Assembly: GCF_001514495.1 (NCBI RefSeq)
Contig: NZ_BCNM01000004.1
Coordinates: 268,622 to 332,621 of the forward strand
Reading direction: 5' to 3'
Source: Paenibacillus pabuli NBRC 13638
GTDB taxonomy: Bacteria; Bacillota; Bacilli; Paenibacillales; Paenibacillaceae
DNA length: 64,000 nucleotides
Below, piece after piece: positions 55,723-64,000 of the stretch; position 1 is the stretch's first letter; each line of letters starts with the position of its first letter. Both the position numbers and the translations under genes were made by a program. A model generated the notes under the pieces. It made no database searches. It saw only the letters and a program-made list of their open reading frames with translations, and was not told the DNA's origin.

Positions 55723-56949
55723 TTGCAGAAAAAAATGCTAGTATTTTTCCTCGTTGTGGGGTTAATATCCATACCATCACTGGCTAATGCTCAAAATAAT
55801 AAAGAATCCATACAACTGTACGTTAATGAAAAGCCTACAGACATTAAACTGATGACAAAATCAGGAACGGTGTATGTTCCATTTCGAGAGTTTATTCAAC
55901 TAATGGGGTACCAAGCGGATTACTCAGTGGTAGATCGAGAGATTTCAGCCAAGATCGGGAATTCAACATTTATCTTCCTACCGGATGATGGTTACATTAG
56001 TGGATCGGGAGATTACTACGAATTACAAAGGCCAGGTATTCAGATTGATGGAAAATTCTATTTACCTATCCGTTATGCCGCCTGGTTAACCAAGCATTCG
56101 GTTAAGTATGATCAAAAGTCGAATACGGCGTGGATGCTGCAGTATGGGTATGGTCAAGAGAAAGAGATACTTGATTTGATAACAACATATGACAGAGCTT
56201 TTACTGTAAAACTACTTGCTTCAGATCATATACAGAGATCCTATTTGACGGATAGTAAGATTACACTCCCAGAGAGTGAAATTCCGGATCGAATCTATAA
56301 TGTTGATATAACAAGCATTACATACGAATCTGCGAACCAGGCATTATTGTACGTTACTTATATTCATAATAATCAGGTAATAAATGACCAACATGAGGTC
56401 GTGTTTCGAATTATAAAGGAGAACAATCAGTGGAAAATACTTCAGGATCGATATCTTTCCAGTAATACTACGCTTCCAGAAGATATCGATAAATCTGTAA
56501 ATATAATAAAAGAGAATTTTAATGATGAGCAACAAAGTGTCCTATCTGACTTAAAGACATATTATAGAGCATATAATCAGGAAGATTTTGATTTAACGTA
56601 TAAATATACTTCGCCATTTGATATTGAACGAATGAACGCAGATACAGTTGATGAATGGAGAACCTGGGAGCACATTACAAGAGCTTCTTTTGAGTATGGA
56701 GACACTACGTATCGTATATCCAATGAACGAGTTGTGTTTCTAGGGGAGAAGCAAGCTGTTGTTCATGCCACTTTGGAATGGAGCTACTTTTCAGAGAAGA
56801 TAGAGCAGAACCGTTCTATATATGAGGCGCTGATCTACCTCGATTACGCCAATGGGCACTGGAATTATAGTTATGATAATGACATTAGTGCGAACGATGA
56901 GGATACCAATCGAACGTTAACCGAGATTCATTTCCCAGAGTTAGATTAG
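55723..56949 (+). CDS. Secreted protein with copper-amine-oxidase-N (stalk) domain
   Basis: About 408 aa. Signal peptide about residues 1-24 (ending ANA/QN). Residues 30-145 match the copper amine oxidase N-terminal domain, a common Paenibacillus wall-associated module: IQLYVNEKPTDIKLMTKSGTVYVPFREF and FYLPIRYAAWLTKHSVKYDQ. The C-terminal part has two NTF2-like segments with aromatic strands. No copper ligands or oxidase domain exist, so it is not an amine oxidase. TTG 55723 fits the GAGGGTG site; GTG 55717 is in frame. The gene is AT-richer than its neighbours. Confidence 0.75.
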   Translation: MQKKMLVFFLVVGLISIPSLANAQNNKESIQLYVNEKPTDIKLMTKSGTVYVPFREFIQLMGYQADYSVVDREISAKIGNSTFIFLPDDGYISGSGDYYELQRPGIQIDGKFYLPIRYAAWLTKHSVKYDQKSNTAWMLQYGYGQEKEILDLITTYDRAFTVKLLASDHIQRSYLTDSKITLPESEIPDRIYNVDITSITYESANQALLYVTYIHNNQVINDQHEVVFRIIKENNQWKILQDRYLSSNTTLPEDIDKSVNIIKENFNDEQQSVLSDLKTYYRAYNQEDFDLTYKYTSPFDIERMNADTVDEWRTWEHITRASFEYGDTTYRISNERVVFLGEKQAVVHATLEWSYFSEKIEQNRSIYEALIYLDYANGHWNYSYDNDISANDEDTNRTLTEIHFPELD

Positions 56950-56963
56950 AATCTGATTAATAC

Positions 56964-56981
56964 GAATATACCGGTATATTC
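56964..56981. repeat. Perfect 18-bp palindrome
   Basis: GAATATACCGGTATATTC is fully self-complementary with no loop, 15 bases after the preceding stop codon. It could be a dimeric regulator site. Confidence 0.6.
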
Positions 56982-57021
56982 CCATGTACGGATAGTTAAC
57001 TCCATATGTGGGTTCTTTTTT
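56981..57021 (+). terminator. Probable terminator after the stalk-domain gene
   Basis: CCCATGTACGGA pairs with TCCATATGTGGG (two wobbles, one mismatch), followed by TTCTTTTTTTG. Confidence 0.6.
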
Positions 57022-57179
57022 TGCCAAGAATACCCTCAAAGTTAGCTATTGGCGTAACTTTTTCTACAAAAAGTAGTCTATTAATAGAAGAGTATACTAG
57101 AAATCTCGCTATCTGCTGCCACGTGGCAGAGATCGTGATCTCTAAGATTGATATACAAGATGGGAGAGACGTTTCAAAC

Positions 57180-59903
57180 ATGCTGGGGAAACACGGGAAA
57201 CGGCAGGAAGACGTTAAGGGCAGCAAGGCGAAGAAATGGGCGATGGTGACACTGGCAGGCGTAATCTGGATTGCACCGGTTCTGGGAGCGGGACAACAGG
57301 TGTGGTCAGGTACTTCATGGCAGTCGGTGGCCGCTGCGGCATCTACAACAACAAGCAAACTGAGTGAAGAAATTTTGACTTCGGGTGCGAAGTTGATGAA
57401 ATATAAGTACACAACGACACGTTCCGGTTCGAAGGTGAACGTACTGGCAGACGTCGTTCAAGTGGATTTGCAGAATCCCTATGTGAAGTTGGACGTCATG
57501 ACAGGCAAGGGCGGCAATCTGAACAGCAAACAAAGCACGGGTGCCATGGCTAAGGAAAATGGCGCAGTAGCCGCCGTGAACGGTGATTATTTTAATGTAT
57601 CCGGGGAACTCGCTCCCATTGGTGGGCAGGTCTCGGACGGGGTTCTCGTATCCACTCCATCGGAACTGTCGGGCATGTATGCCCTCACCGTAACCAAGGA
57701 CGGCAAGCCGATGATTGACGAGTATTCATTTGATGGTACCGTGAAGGCAGATGATGGTTCAACGTTTGCTTTGCGTGGGATAAATAAAGAGGACTATACG
57801 GTCGAATCGAGCTCGGTCAAGTACAGTCACGCCAATTCAATGTATATTTATACACCGGAATGGACGTCCACGAAGCGGCCGAATGATCCTTCCACAACAC
57901 CAACGGAGGTCCTTGTGCAGAACGGGGTGATCATGCAGATTTCGGATAAAAAGGCGTTAAACATGACGGTTCCGAAGGATGGGTATATTTTGCGTGCGCA
58001 TGGAACGGCAGCGACCTGGATCATGACGCACCTCGCAGTGGGACAGACACTGAATGCAGATTACAAGCTGAAAGCCAAAACGACGGGGGAAACCGTTGAT
58101 CCAAGCAACCTGCAGATGATGATCGGTGGCCATACCATTCTGGTGAATGGTGGCAAGGCGGCAACTTTTTCCCGCGATATTGCTGCTTCCGGCATCGGTG
58201 GCATTCGTGCGAGAACAGCAGTCGGTTACTCTCAGGATGGTCGGTATGTCTACATCATTGCAGCGGAGAAAAACAGTAACAGCAGCGGCTTGTCGCTGAA
58301 CGAACTGCAATCTTTCATGACCAGCATTGGTGTATGGAAAGGCATGAATCTGGACGGAGGCGGCTCCACGACCATGGTAACTCGTCCGCTTGGCGAAGAG
58401 ACAGCAGGGCTTACGTTCAACACGGAGTACGGGACGGAGCAGCGTCAGGTCGTAAACACGCTGGGCGTGTTCTCTACGGCTCCGGAAGGTAAGCTGAAGG
58501 GCTTTGCCGTAAGTGGCAGTCAAACGCTCCTGGCAGGACAAGAGGGCAAGTATACAGCCAAAGGATATGACACCTACTACAACCCGATTGCGACAGGCGA
58601 TATCAAGATGACGTGGAAATCGAGCAATAACGGCATCGTGAGTGTAAGCAATGGAACGATCAAAGGTGTGAAACCAGGTACAGCAACGCTGACTGCAACA
58701 AGTAACGGCGCTTCATCTTCCATTAAAGTTACCGTGTTGGGCGGCAGTGAACTGGCTTCGCTGACAGCAGGGTCCGGCTTGGGATCGCTCCAGGCAGGCA
58801 CAACGATATCCATTCCGGTGACGGCGAAGACCAAAGACGGTCAAAGTGTAACCGTTCCGGCGGATTCGCTGACATGGGAGTTTATCGGTTTCAAGGGTAA
58901 AGTGGTTACCGACCAATTAACCGTATCTTCTGTGGACTCGGGTGCTCAAGTCGGTTATGCAATCGGTCGTTATGACGGTTACAGCACAGTGGTTGTGCTC
59001 TCGGCTGCGGCAAGTGAAACGATATGGGAGAACTTCGAAAATGTGAGCTATCCGATCAACTTCACCACCAATGCAGCAGGTGTAACCGGATCGGCATCTG
59101 TGACAGCAGGAACAGGTGAAAAAGCGGGCTCCAACGTGCTGCAGCTGAGCTATGACATGACTGCAGGAACAGGTAAAATGTATGCATATGCCCAATTGAA
59201 CGGCTCCACTGGCAAAGAGGTATCTGCCACAGCGACATCCATGTCTTTGGATGTAATGGGAGATAAGAGCCTAAACTGGCTGCGTGCCGAATTTACCGAT
59301 GCCAATGGCAAAACCGTCTATGCCGATCTCGCCAAGGCGATGGATTGGGAAGGCTGGAAGAAGCTGAATGTGGACCTGAATGGGCTGAACATGGCCTATC
59401 CGGCGAAGCTGAAACGGGTGTATGTGGTGAACGTGGAAGAAGGCCAGGATGAGCGTGCGATGACAGGAACGGTTGCTTTTGACAACATTGCTTTCACCAT
59501 GCCATCAAAGTCCAGTGAAGTGGGATTGCCTACAGGAACAGCTTCACTGGTGCTTGGACAGAAATCCATGACCGTGAACGGAACGAAAAAGGCAATCGAT
59601 GCAGCACCTGTACTGAAAAATGGAACAACGTACGTTCCCATCAAGCATGTACTGGATGCTTTTGGCGGACAGGCGAACTGGGATAGCAAAAATCAACGGA
59701 TTACCGTTGTACGTGGCGGCAAGCTGATTGATCTGGTTGTAGGCCAGAAAGAATTCATTCTTAATGGCAAAAGACAAAGCGCAGCAGTAGCACCATATGT
59801 ATCTGGTGGTAGGACTTTAGTCCCTCTCAGACTCGTTTCGGAGCAGCTTGGACTGACTGTAAAATGGGAACAGAACACGAAGACCGTTACCATCTCATCG
59901 TGA
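57180..59903 (+). CDS. Secreted phosphodiester glycosidase (NAGPA-like) with stalk domain
   Basis: About 907 aa from ATG 57180 (GGGAGAG upstream; the ORF itself opens at 57006). Basic N-terminus and membrane/export segment about residues 20-40. The NAGPA-type domain (about 60-420) shows AAVNGDYFNVSGELAPIGGQVSDG, GGIRARTAVGYSQDG and MNLDGGGSTTMV, the family's conserved blocks; these enzymes cleave phosphodiester-linked sugars or act on exopolysaccharide. A Big_2 Ig-like domain follows (TWKSSNNGIVSVSNGTIKGVKPGTATLTA), then a beta-sandwich carbohydrate-binding-like region with WENFENVSYP, and a copper-amine-oxidase-N stalk at the end (KSMTVNGTKKAIDAAPVLKNGTTYVPIKHVLDAFGG). Confidence 0.85.
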   Translation: MLGKHGKRQEDVKGSKAKKWAMVTLAGVIWIAPVLGAGQQVWSGTSWQSVAAAASTTTSKLSEEILTSGAKLMKYKYTTTRSGSKVNVLADVVQVDLQNPYVKLDVMTGKGGNLNSKQSTGAMAKENGAVAAVNGDYFNVSGELAPIGGQVSDGVLVSTPSELSGMYALTVTKDGKPMIDEYSFDGTVKADDGSTFALRGINKEDYTVESSSVKYSHANSMYIYTPEWTSTKRPNDPSTTPTEVLVQNGVIMQISDKKALNMTVPKDGYILRAHGTAATWIMTHLAVGQTLNADYKLKAKTTGETVDPSNLQMMIGGHTILVNGGKAATFSRDIAASGIGGIRARTAVGYSQDGRYVYIIAAEKNSNSSGLSLNELQSFMTSIGVWKGMNLDGGGSTTMVTRPLGEETAGLTFNTEYGTEQRQVVNTLGVFSTAPEGKLKGFAVSGSQTLLAGQEGKYTAKGYDTYYNPIATGDIKMTWKSSNNGIVSVSNGTIKGVKPGTATLTATSNGASSSIKVTVLGGSELASLTAGSGLGSLQAGTTISIPVTAKTKDGQSVTVPADSLTWEFIGFKGKVVTDQLTVSSVDSGAQVGYAIGRYDGYSTVVVLSAAASETIWENFENVSYPINFTTNAAGVTGSASVTAGTGEKAGSNVLQLSYDMTAGTGKMYAYAQLNGSTGKEVSATATSMSLDVMGDKSLNWLRAEFTDANGKTVYADLAKAMDWEGWKKLNVDLNGLNMAYPAKLKRVYVVNVEEGQDERAMTGTVAFDNIAFTMPSKSSEVGLPTGTASLVLGQKSMTVNGTKKAIDAAPVLKNGTTYVPIKHVLDAFGGQANWDSKNQRITVVRGGKLIDLVVGQKEFILNGKRQSAAVAPYVSGGRTLVPLRLVSEQLGLTVKWEQNTKTVTISS

Positions 59904-59914
59904 TATGGTATGAT
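59887..59914 (+). promoter_or_regulatory. Candidate promoter of degSU
   Basis: TTACCA (59887-59892), 16-base spacer, TATGAT (59909-59914), overlapping the end of the preceding gene and 37 bases before degS. Confidence 0.4.
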
Positions 59915-59950
59915 ATATACCGGAAACGATAGAAATGGAGTCGAACAAAC

Positions 59951-61111
59951 GTGGATTTACAAGCCGATGCCATAGACCGCGTCATAAAAAACGCCATACA
60001 AGTCATGGAAAACAGTAAATATCAAATGTTTGAGATTATGGACTCGACTCGGAATGAGCTGAAGACGCTGAACGAGGAGTTGAAGTCGGTTCTGAAGGAG
60101 ACGGCGGAAACGATCGAGAAAGTAGATCAATTGGAGCTGAACTACCGCCGCTCCCGGATCCGGCTGACCGAGGTTAGCCGTGACTTTGTTCGTTATTCCG
60201 AGCATGATATCAAACAGGCGTATGAGAAAGCGACGCAGTTACAGCTGGATCTGATGATTTATCGTGAGAAGGAAATGTATCTGAAGGCCCGTCGGGATGA
60301 TCTGCAGAAGCGTGCCAAAAATGTGGAAGCTTCGGTAGAGCGCGCCGAGACGATCGGCTCCCAGATGGGGGTTGTGCTGGAGTATCTGTCGGGTGAGCTG
60401 GGTCAAGTGACCCGCATCATTGAATCCGCCAAAAATCGACAAATGATAGGTTTGAAAATAATTTTGGCCCAGGAAGAAGAGCGGAAGCGCATTGCACGTG
60501 AGATCCATGACGGGCCTGCGCAGATGCTCGCCAATCTAGTACTTAGGACGGAAATTGTAGAAAGAATGCTCATAAAGCAGGATTTTAAGATGGTCCAGGC
60601 CGAAATAGTAGATTTGAAAGGCCAGGTTCGTTCGAGTCTTGGAGAAATGAGAAAAGTTATTTTCAATTTGCGTCCTATGGCACTGGATGACCTGGGATTG
60701 ATTCCAACGCTTCGGAAGTACGTGCAGGATTTTGAAGAAAAAACAAAAATCCGCTCGCTTTTTGAAACGAGAGGCAAGGAACACCGGTTGTCTTCCGCAA
60801 TGGAGGCTGCGATCTACCGCCTCGTGCAGGAAGGTCTGTCCAATGCTGCAAAGCATGCTTATCCCACTTATGTTGTGGTGGAAATTACATACCAGGCTCA
60901 GCTCGTCAAAATTGTCGTGCAGGACAATGGGCTTGGGTTCAAACCGGAGCTTCTTGCGAAGAAGAGCAAGGATCATTCCCACTTCGGTCTGATTGGGATG
61001 AGAGAGCGGGTTGAACTGTTAGAAGGAAGAATAGAGATCGAATCCGCGGAAAATCAAGGAACCAAAATAGTGATTCATATCCCGACAAACGTGGATAAGG
61101 GAAAGGAGTAG
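59951..61111 (+). CDS. degS: Sensor histidine kinase DegS
   Basis: Cytoplasmic kinase of the DegS-DegU system controlling exoenzymes, motility and biofilm. 386 aa, no membrane segment. Long N-terminal coiled coil (about 15-135, the DegS sensor domain), then the HisKA_3 block with phosphoacceptor His186 in ERKRIAREIHDGPAQMLANLVLR and LRPMALDDLGLIPTL. The HATPase domain shows LVQEGLSNAAKHA (N box) and DNGLGF, then GLIGMRERVELL (G boxes). GTG start at 59951 with GGAG upstream; degU follows after four bases. Confidence 0.95.
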   Translation: MDLQADAIDRVIKNAIQVMENSKYQMFEIMDSTRNELKTLNEELKSVLKETAETIEKVDQLELNYRRSRIRLTEVSRDFVRYSEHDIKQAYEKATQLQLDLMIYREKEMYLKARRDDLQKRAKNVEASVERAETIGSQMGVVLEYLSGELGQVTRIIESAKNRQMIGLKIILAQEEERKRIAREIHDGPAQMLANLVLRTEIVERMLIKQDFKMVQAEIVDLKGQVRSSLGEMRKVIFNLRPMALDDLGLIPTLRKYVQDFEEKTKIRSLFETRGKEHRLSSAMEAAIYRLVQEGLSNAAKHAYPTYVVVEITYQAQLVKIVVQDNGLGFKPELLAKKSKDHSHFGLIGMRERVELLEGRIEIESAENQGTKIVIHIPTNVDKGKE

Positions 61112-61115
61112 CAGG

Positions 61116-61838
61116 ATGGAAAACCGTGATACTGGCAAGACATCAATTAAAGTTCTTTTGGCTGATGATCATCAGCTGTTCCGTGAAGGTCTGAAGCGCA
61201 TTTTAAATATGGAGGACGACATTGAGGTCATCGGCGAATGCGGCGATGGGATTCAGGTGCTCGAATTCTGTAACCAGGAAAAACCGGATATCGTTTTGAT
61301 GGACATCAACATGCCCGTGGAAAATGGGGTTGAAGCGACGGAGAAACTGCGTGAGCTGTTCCCGGATGTCAAAGTCATTATCTTGTCTATTCATGATGAT
61401 GAGAGTTATGTGTTCGAGACGCTGCGTAAAGGCGCGAATGGATATCTGCTGAAAGATATGGAGGCAGAGTCACTGATTAATGCGATTCGTTCCGTTCATG
61501 AAGGGCATGCATTCATTCACCCTAAAGTAACGGGCAAACTGATTATGCAATTGCGTCGGATGACGTACCTGAACGAAACAGGGGCTATGAGCGAAGGAGC
61601 TTCAAAAGAAGCAGGCGTTAAATTTGTCGCTGGCGACAACAATCCGCTGACTCGTCGTGAAGCTGAAGTTCTGCGTCTGATGGCAGAAGGCAAGAGCAAT
61701 AAAATGATTGGTGAGTTCCTCTTCATTAGTGAGAAAACAGTAAAAAACCATGTCAGCAGTATTCTGCAGAAAATGGAAGTGGACGACCGTACCCAAGCCG
61801 TTATCAATTCAATTAAATATGGCTGGGTAACGCTCTAA
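61116..61838 (+). CDS. degU: Response regulator DegU
   Basis: NarL/LuxR-family regulator, 240 aa. Receiver domain about 10-130 with the acidic pair Asp17-Asp18 and phosphoacceptor Asp63 in [10 protein letters not shown]. The LuxR-type helix-turn-helix is at about 177-240 ([45 protein letters not shown]). The linker is slightly longer than in B. subtilis (229 aa). It likely controls surface and exoprotein genes such as the chitinase, though no site assignment is made. Confidence 0.96.
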   Translation: MENRDTGKTSIKVLLADDHQLFREGLKRILNMEDDIEVIGECGDGIQVLEFCNQEKPDIVLMDINMPVENGVEATEKLRELFPDVKVIILSIHDDESYVFETLRKGANGYLLKDMEAESLINAIRSVHEGHAFIHPKVTGKLIMQLRRMTYLNETGAMSEGASKEAGVKFVAGDNNPLTRREAEVLRLMAEGKSNKMIGEFLFISEKTVKNHVSSILQKMEVDDRTQAVINSIKYGWVTL

Positions 61839-62164
61839 TATCATTGTAGTACGACACAGTCTAACCTTACGAGATCATAGGATTCTCTGTTTACTCGCGC
61901 CCATTCCAGAATGCTGGACTGGTTAGCGGGTTAATGGACTTTATTACTGCAAATGAGCAAAGCGCGAAGTTATACGAAACTTAAGTTCAAGCTTCGGCAT
62001 GAATGAGTGAACGACCTGGCCTGTCTTCTTCGTCCGGTGTCGATCAGAATGAATATGAGCATTTGGAATTGCAAGTGTAACCCTTCGGAAAGAGCGGCAT
62101 ATACTGCTGTATACAGGGATGTTCGCCATGGGTGAGCATGACCTTCCGAGGAGGTGCAGTTGCC
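61839..62164. other. Gap between degU and the next small gene
   Basis: No gene I can support. A 25-codon ORF from ATG 62003 (MSERPGLSSSSGVDQNEYEH...) lacks a ribosome site. No terminator is evident after degU. Confidence 0.35.
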
Positions 62165-62545
62165 ATGGTTGCTCATCTGACTATGATTCTGCTCATATAC
62201 TTCCTGGCGGCAATGGCCGTTCATGCCATGCACCAGCGCCATCTTTCCCGTCCGGCCCCTGAAGGCTACGAGCAGATTATGCTCATCCCTTCCAACCAGG
62301 AGCAGCGGATTGAAGGCATTGTAAGAGCGCTTTGCCGGGAATTATTTTACCGTGGAAAGAGCTTCACATTGACAGTTGTCGCTGATCGTACGGAAGCGGA
62401 AACGATTCGTATTATTGAAAAGCTTATGCATAGGCAAGGGATAGAGCTATCCTACCTGTCTGCTGTCCCTTCTGATCTGGTACAAGGGACTTCGACCGGG
62501 AACCGTGCGGTTCGACTTATCGATTTGCGTGATCCAAAGCAGTAG
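62165..62545 (+). CDS. Hypothetical membrane-anchored protein
   Basis: 126 aa from ATG 62165, chosen because GAGGAGGTG is at 62148-62156. One N-terminal helix (about residues 5-22), then a cytoplasmic alpha/beta-looking domain: EGYEQIMLIPSNQEQRIEGIVRALCRELFYRGKSFTLTVVADRTEAETIRIIEKLMHRQGIEL. No family recognised. Position between degU and a comFA-like gene; a terminator follows. Confidence 0.65.
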   Translation: MVAHLTMILLIYFLAAMAVHAMHQRHLSRPAPEGYEQIMLIPSNQEQRIEGIVRALCRELFYRGKSFTLTVVADRTEAETIRIIEKLMHRQGIELSYLSAVPSDLVQGTSTGNRAVRLIDLRDPKQ

Positions 62546-62589
62546 ATGCTGTTCCCCGAGTTAAGCTGGGAATCCATAAGTTCGACGTT

Positions 62590-62621
62590 AAAGATTACAG
62601 CGTATGCTGTAGTCTTTTTTT
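62590..62621 (+). terminator. Terminator after the hypothetical membrane protein
   Basis: AAAGATTACAGC pairs with GCTGTAGTCTTT (one wobble), then a T run. Confidence 0.9.
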
Positions 62622-62704
62622 GTCATTGTAGCCAAGCTTGCTGTTAAATTAAATATGGGTTTTTATGCAATCTATGGTTATTGAGCCAATGAAGGCATGT
62701 TGAC

Positions 62705-62875
62705 ATGACAGAAAGAACTTTTTCGAAATCAGAACTCTTAAGTTAAAAGTATAGACTGCACGAACTGGAAAAAGTTTCGCATGATAAAAGAAAGATTATT
62801 GATTTCAAGCAAGTTGTTAAAGTGGGAGTTATTCATATATTGACCGGTGGAATATTAAACCATATAATTGCTTAA
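62705..62875 (+). pseudogene. Possible decayed small ORF with internal stop
   Basis: From ATG 62705 the frame reads MTERTFSKSELLS, stop at 62744-62746, then continues for 42 codons (KYRLHELEKVSHDKRKIIDF...VGVIHILTGGILNHIIA) to TAA at 62873. The second half looks protein-like and ends in a hydrophobic helix. The DNA is AT-rich, unlike flanking genes. No homologue is recognised, so a chance ORF remains possible. Confidence 0.25.
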
Positions 62876-63001
62876 AATGGATATTGAAAATCCGGAAAAT
62901 TTTGTACTCGGTAGTTTAGCAATAAATAAGCAGAGCATCATAATTTTAATGAAACGTACATCGCAGAACAAGGTAAAGAAGTTAATGAAGGGAAAGATTT
63001 T

Positions 63002-63319
63002 ATGGAGCAGATTCGCTTCAGGAAATTGATGTTTTTGATATTATTGATCTTTATATCCACTGTTTGCTCAAGCACCGTAACAGCCGAAGAAAATATGGAC
63101 AACCAGACAGAGATTTCAAGTTCAAAGGATCTTGATCTTATCATTGATAGAGATACGATAAATGAGTATAGGGAAGATGACGAAGTTCCTGATATATATG
63201 GCACTTCACCCGAGACGACGTTTACTTTTGAAGTGAATGGACAGGTCCTGCAGCCGGGTGAATCTATCTATATTGAGTCAGCCCCTGGTCAACAACCAAG
63301 AATAAGAGTTGGTAAATAG
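63002..63319 (+). CDS. Small secreted protein of unknown function
   Basis: 105 aa. Signal peptide about residues 1-27 (MEQIRFRKLMFLILLIFISTV...TAEEN), then an acidic stretch and a short beta-like tail TFTFEVNGQVLQPGESIYIESAPGQQPRIRVGK. AAGGGAAAG precedes ATG 63002. The same frame stays open upstream (about 62936-63001), so this may be a rebuilt remnant of a larger gene. AT-rich. A terminator follows at 63327. Confidence 0.5.
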   Translation: MEQIRFRKLMFLILLIFISTVCSSTVTAEENMDNQTEISSSKDLDLIIDRDTINEYREDDEVPDIYGTSPETTFTFEVNGQVLQPGESIYIESAPGQQPRIRVGK

Positions 63320-63326
63320 GGACATG

Positions 63327-63371
63327 AAGCACATGCTCCGACGAACAGTCGGTTGGCGTGTGCTTTTTTTG
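63327..63371 (+). terminator. Terminator before the comFA-like gene
   Basis: AAGCACATGC-CCGAC pairs with GTCGG-GCGTGTGCTT and is followed by T7. Confidence 0.92.
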
Positions 63372-63406
63372 CGTTTGGGAACAGGAAAGATGAGGGAGGA
63401 GAGCAG

Positions 63407-64000
63407 ATGAAGGTTGGATTATATGTGTGCCGGGTGAGAGAAGGGTGGAAGATGATATTGTCCCTGGATCTCCGGGTGGATGCAGCGTGGTGGCTTGAGG
63501 GGGTGAGCGGACAGCAGGTGTTGCAGTGGCTGCTGCTAGGCAGGGAGCTGCCGTTAAGTCAGGCCACGTGGGTCGTGGAGAATTTTGAGATGGAGCGAGG
63601 TATGGATCAATGGGGAGGGGAGCATTGGCAGGCGTATATACGGCGCAAACTGGATGGGGTTGAAAAGGCATCAGGAGAACAAGAAGCGAGGAGAATGATG
63701 GGAGGTAACGCAGAGCGTGCTGCGGGGAGGTATGAGGTGGGCGGGATGCCGGAGCCGTATCCCGCCGGGGAGTGGGCTCAGCTGGAGCGGGGCGCAGCCC
63801 TGCTGGCTGAGCGGCTTCGCGGCCGCCAACTGCTGGCGGCCGAGGCCGAGGCGCTGCTGGCGGACATGGCGCCGCAGCATGCCTCGGTTTGGCGCGCGGC
63901 TGCGCAGCTCGCGCACCTGCGAGGGCGGCTGAGCATCACAGCCGCCCTGGAAGGGCCTGCCACGCGGCGGGAACGCCTCGCGTGGCTTGGCCGCGCGCAG
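63407..64000 (+). CDS. Partial gene, probable N-terminus of a ComFA-type late competence helicase
   Basis: Open frame of 198 codons from ATG 63407 (GGGAGGAGAG upstream) to the window edge, no stop. The visible part starts MKVGLYVCRVREGWKMILSL, contains LLLGRELPLSQATWVVENF, and then becomes very Ala/Arg/Leu-rich and GC-rich (AAAQLAHLRGRLSITAALEG). No helicase motif is reached. The ComFA assignment rests on position after degU, where comFA lies in Bacillales, and on a dimly recalled long N-terminal extension in Paenibacillus ComFA proteins. Confidence 0.4.
   Translation, partial: MKVGLYVCRVREGWKMILSLDLRVDAAWWLEGVSGQQVLQWLLLGRELPLSQATWVVENFEMERGMDQWGGEHWQAYIRRKLDGVEKASGEQEARRMMGGNAERAAGRYEVGGMPEPYPAGEWAQLERGAALLAERLRGRQLLAAEAEALLADMAPQHASVWRAAAQLAHLRGRLSITAALEGPATRRERLAWLGRAQ

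Noticed and set aside
55723..56949. Amine oxidase annotation suggested by the stalk domain
   Set aside because: Only the copper-amine-oxidase-N-like module is present; catalytic domain and copper ligands are absent.

Overview
The window reads as a contiguous piece of a Paenibacillus-type chromosome (Firmicutes, spore-forming, motile, with an S-layer). The evidence is the Bacillales gene order (spoIIR-ywlC-mntP-ywlE-ywlG-glyA-upp-mnaA-atp, then murA-spoIID-spoIIQ-spoIIID-mbl-flhO-flhP-fabZ), spore genes (spoIIR, spoIID, spoIIQ, spoIIID, an alpha/beta SASP), csaB/tagA/tagO beside SLH-domain proteins, and strong AGGAGG-type ribosome sites with many GTG and TTG starts. Almost every gene is on the + strand. 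There is no rRNA, tRNA, CRISPR array, transposase or prophage.

Layout: 1-3.6 kb, RodA/FtsW-type glycosyltransferase and a secreted GH18 chitinase behind two tandem cre-like operators. 3.8-12.1 kb, spoIIR, threonylcarbamoyl-AMP synthase, mntP, protein-arginine phosphatase ywlE, a ZTP riboswitch with terminator, ywlG, glyA, upp, mnaA. 12.1-19.8 kb, the F1Fo ATP synthase operon, with a hairpin between atpE and atpF and a five-hairpin tandem array between atpA and atpG. 20-32.3 kb, a DUF1146 protein, murA, spoIID, spoIIQ, spoIIID, mbl, flhO, flhP, an EpuA-family protein, fabZ and a phosphohexomutase. 32.5-38 kb, a DUF5693 membrane protein, csaB, tagA and tagO, making and pyruvylating the secondary cell wall polymer (SCWP). 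38-60 kb, the surface-protein region: three SLH proteins (one probably the main S-layer protein), secreted proteins of unknown role, a SASP, metK, a copper-amine-oxidase-N protein and a phosphodiester glycosidase-like exoprotein. 60-64 kb, degS-degU, two small unknown genes, decayed ORF remnants and the 5' part of a probable comFA-type gene that runs off the window.

How genes fit together: mnaA (UDP-ManNAc), tagO (lipid-linked GlcNAc), tagA (ManNAc transfer) and csaB (ketal pyruvate) form a plausible route to the pyruvylated SCWP that binds SLH domains, and three SLH proteins lie just downstream. DUF5693 overlaps csaB, the position csaA holds in B. anthracis. spoIIR, spoIID, spoIIQ and spoIIID link forespore and mother-cell programmes. 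ywlG and glyA appear to be under ZTP control.

The least explained signal is non-coding. A family of five dispersed elements of about 130-170 bp (8335, 9828, 24444, 29904, 36648) shares conserved internal blocks, while its outer stem, middle stem and apical hairpin differ in sequence from copy to copy yet stay complementary. Together with the atp hairpin array, a three-way-junction-like fold before the atp promoter and a hairpin block between flhO and flhP, these are the best candidates for undescribed structured elements.
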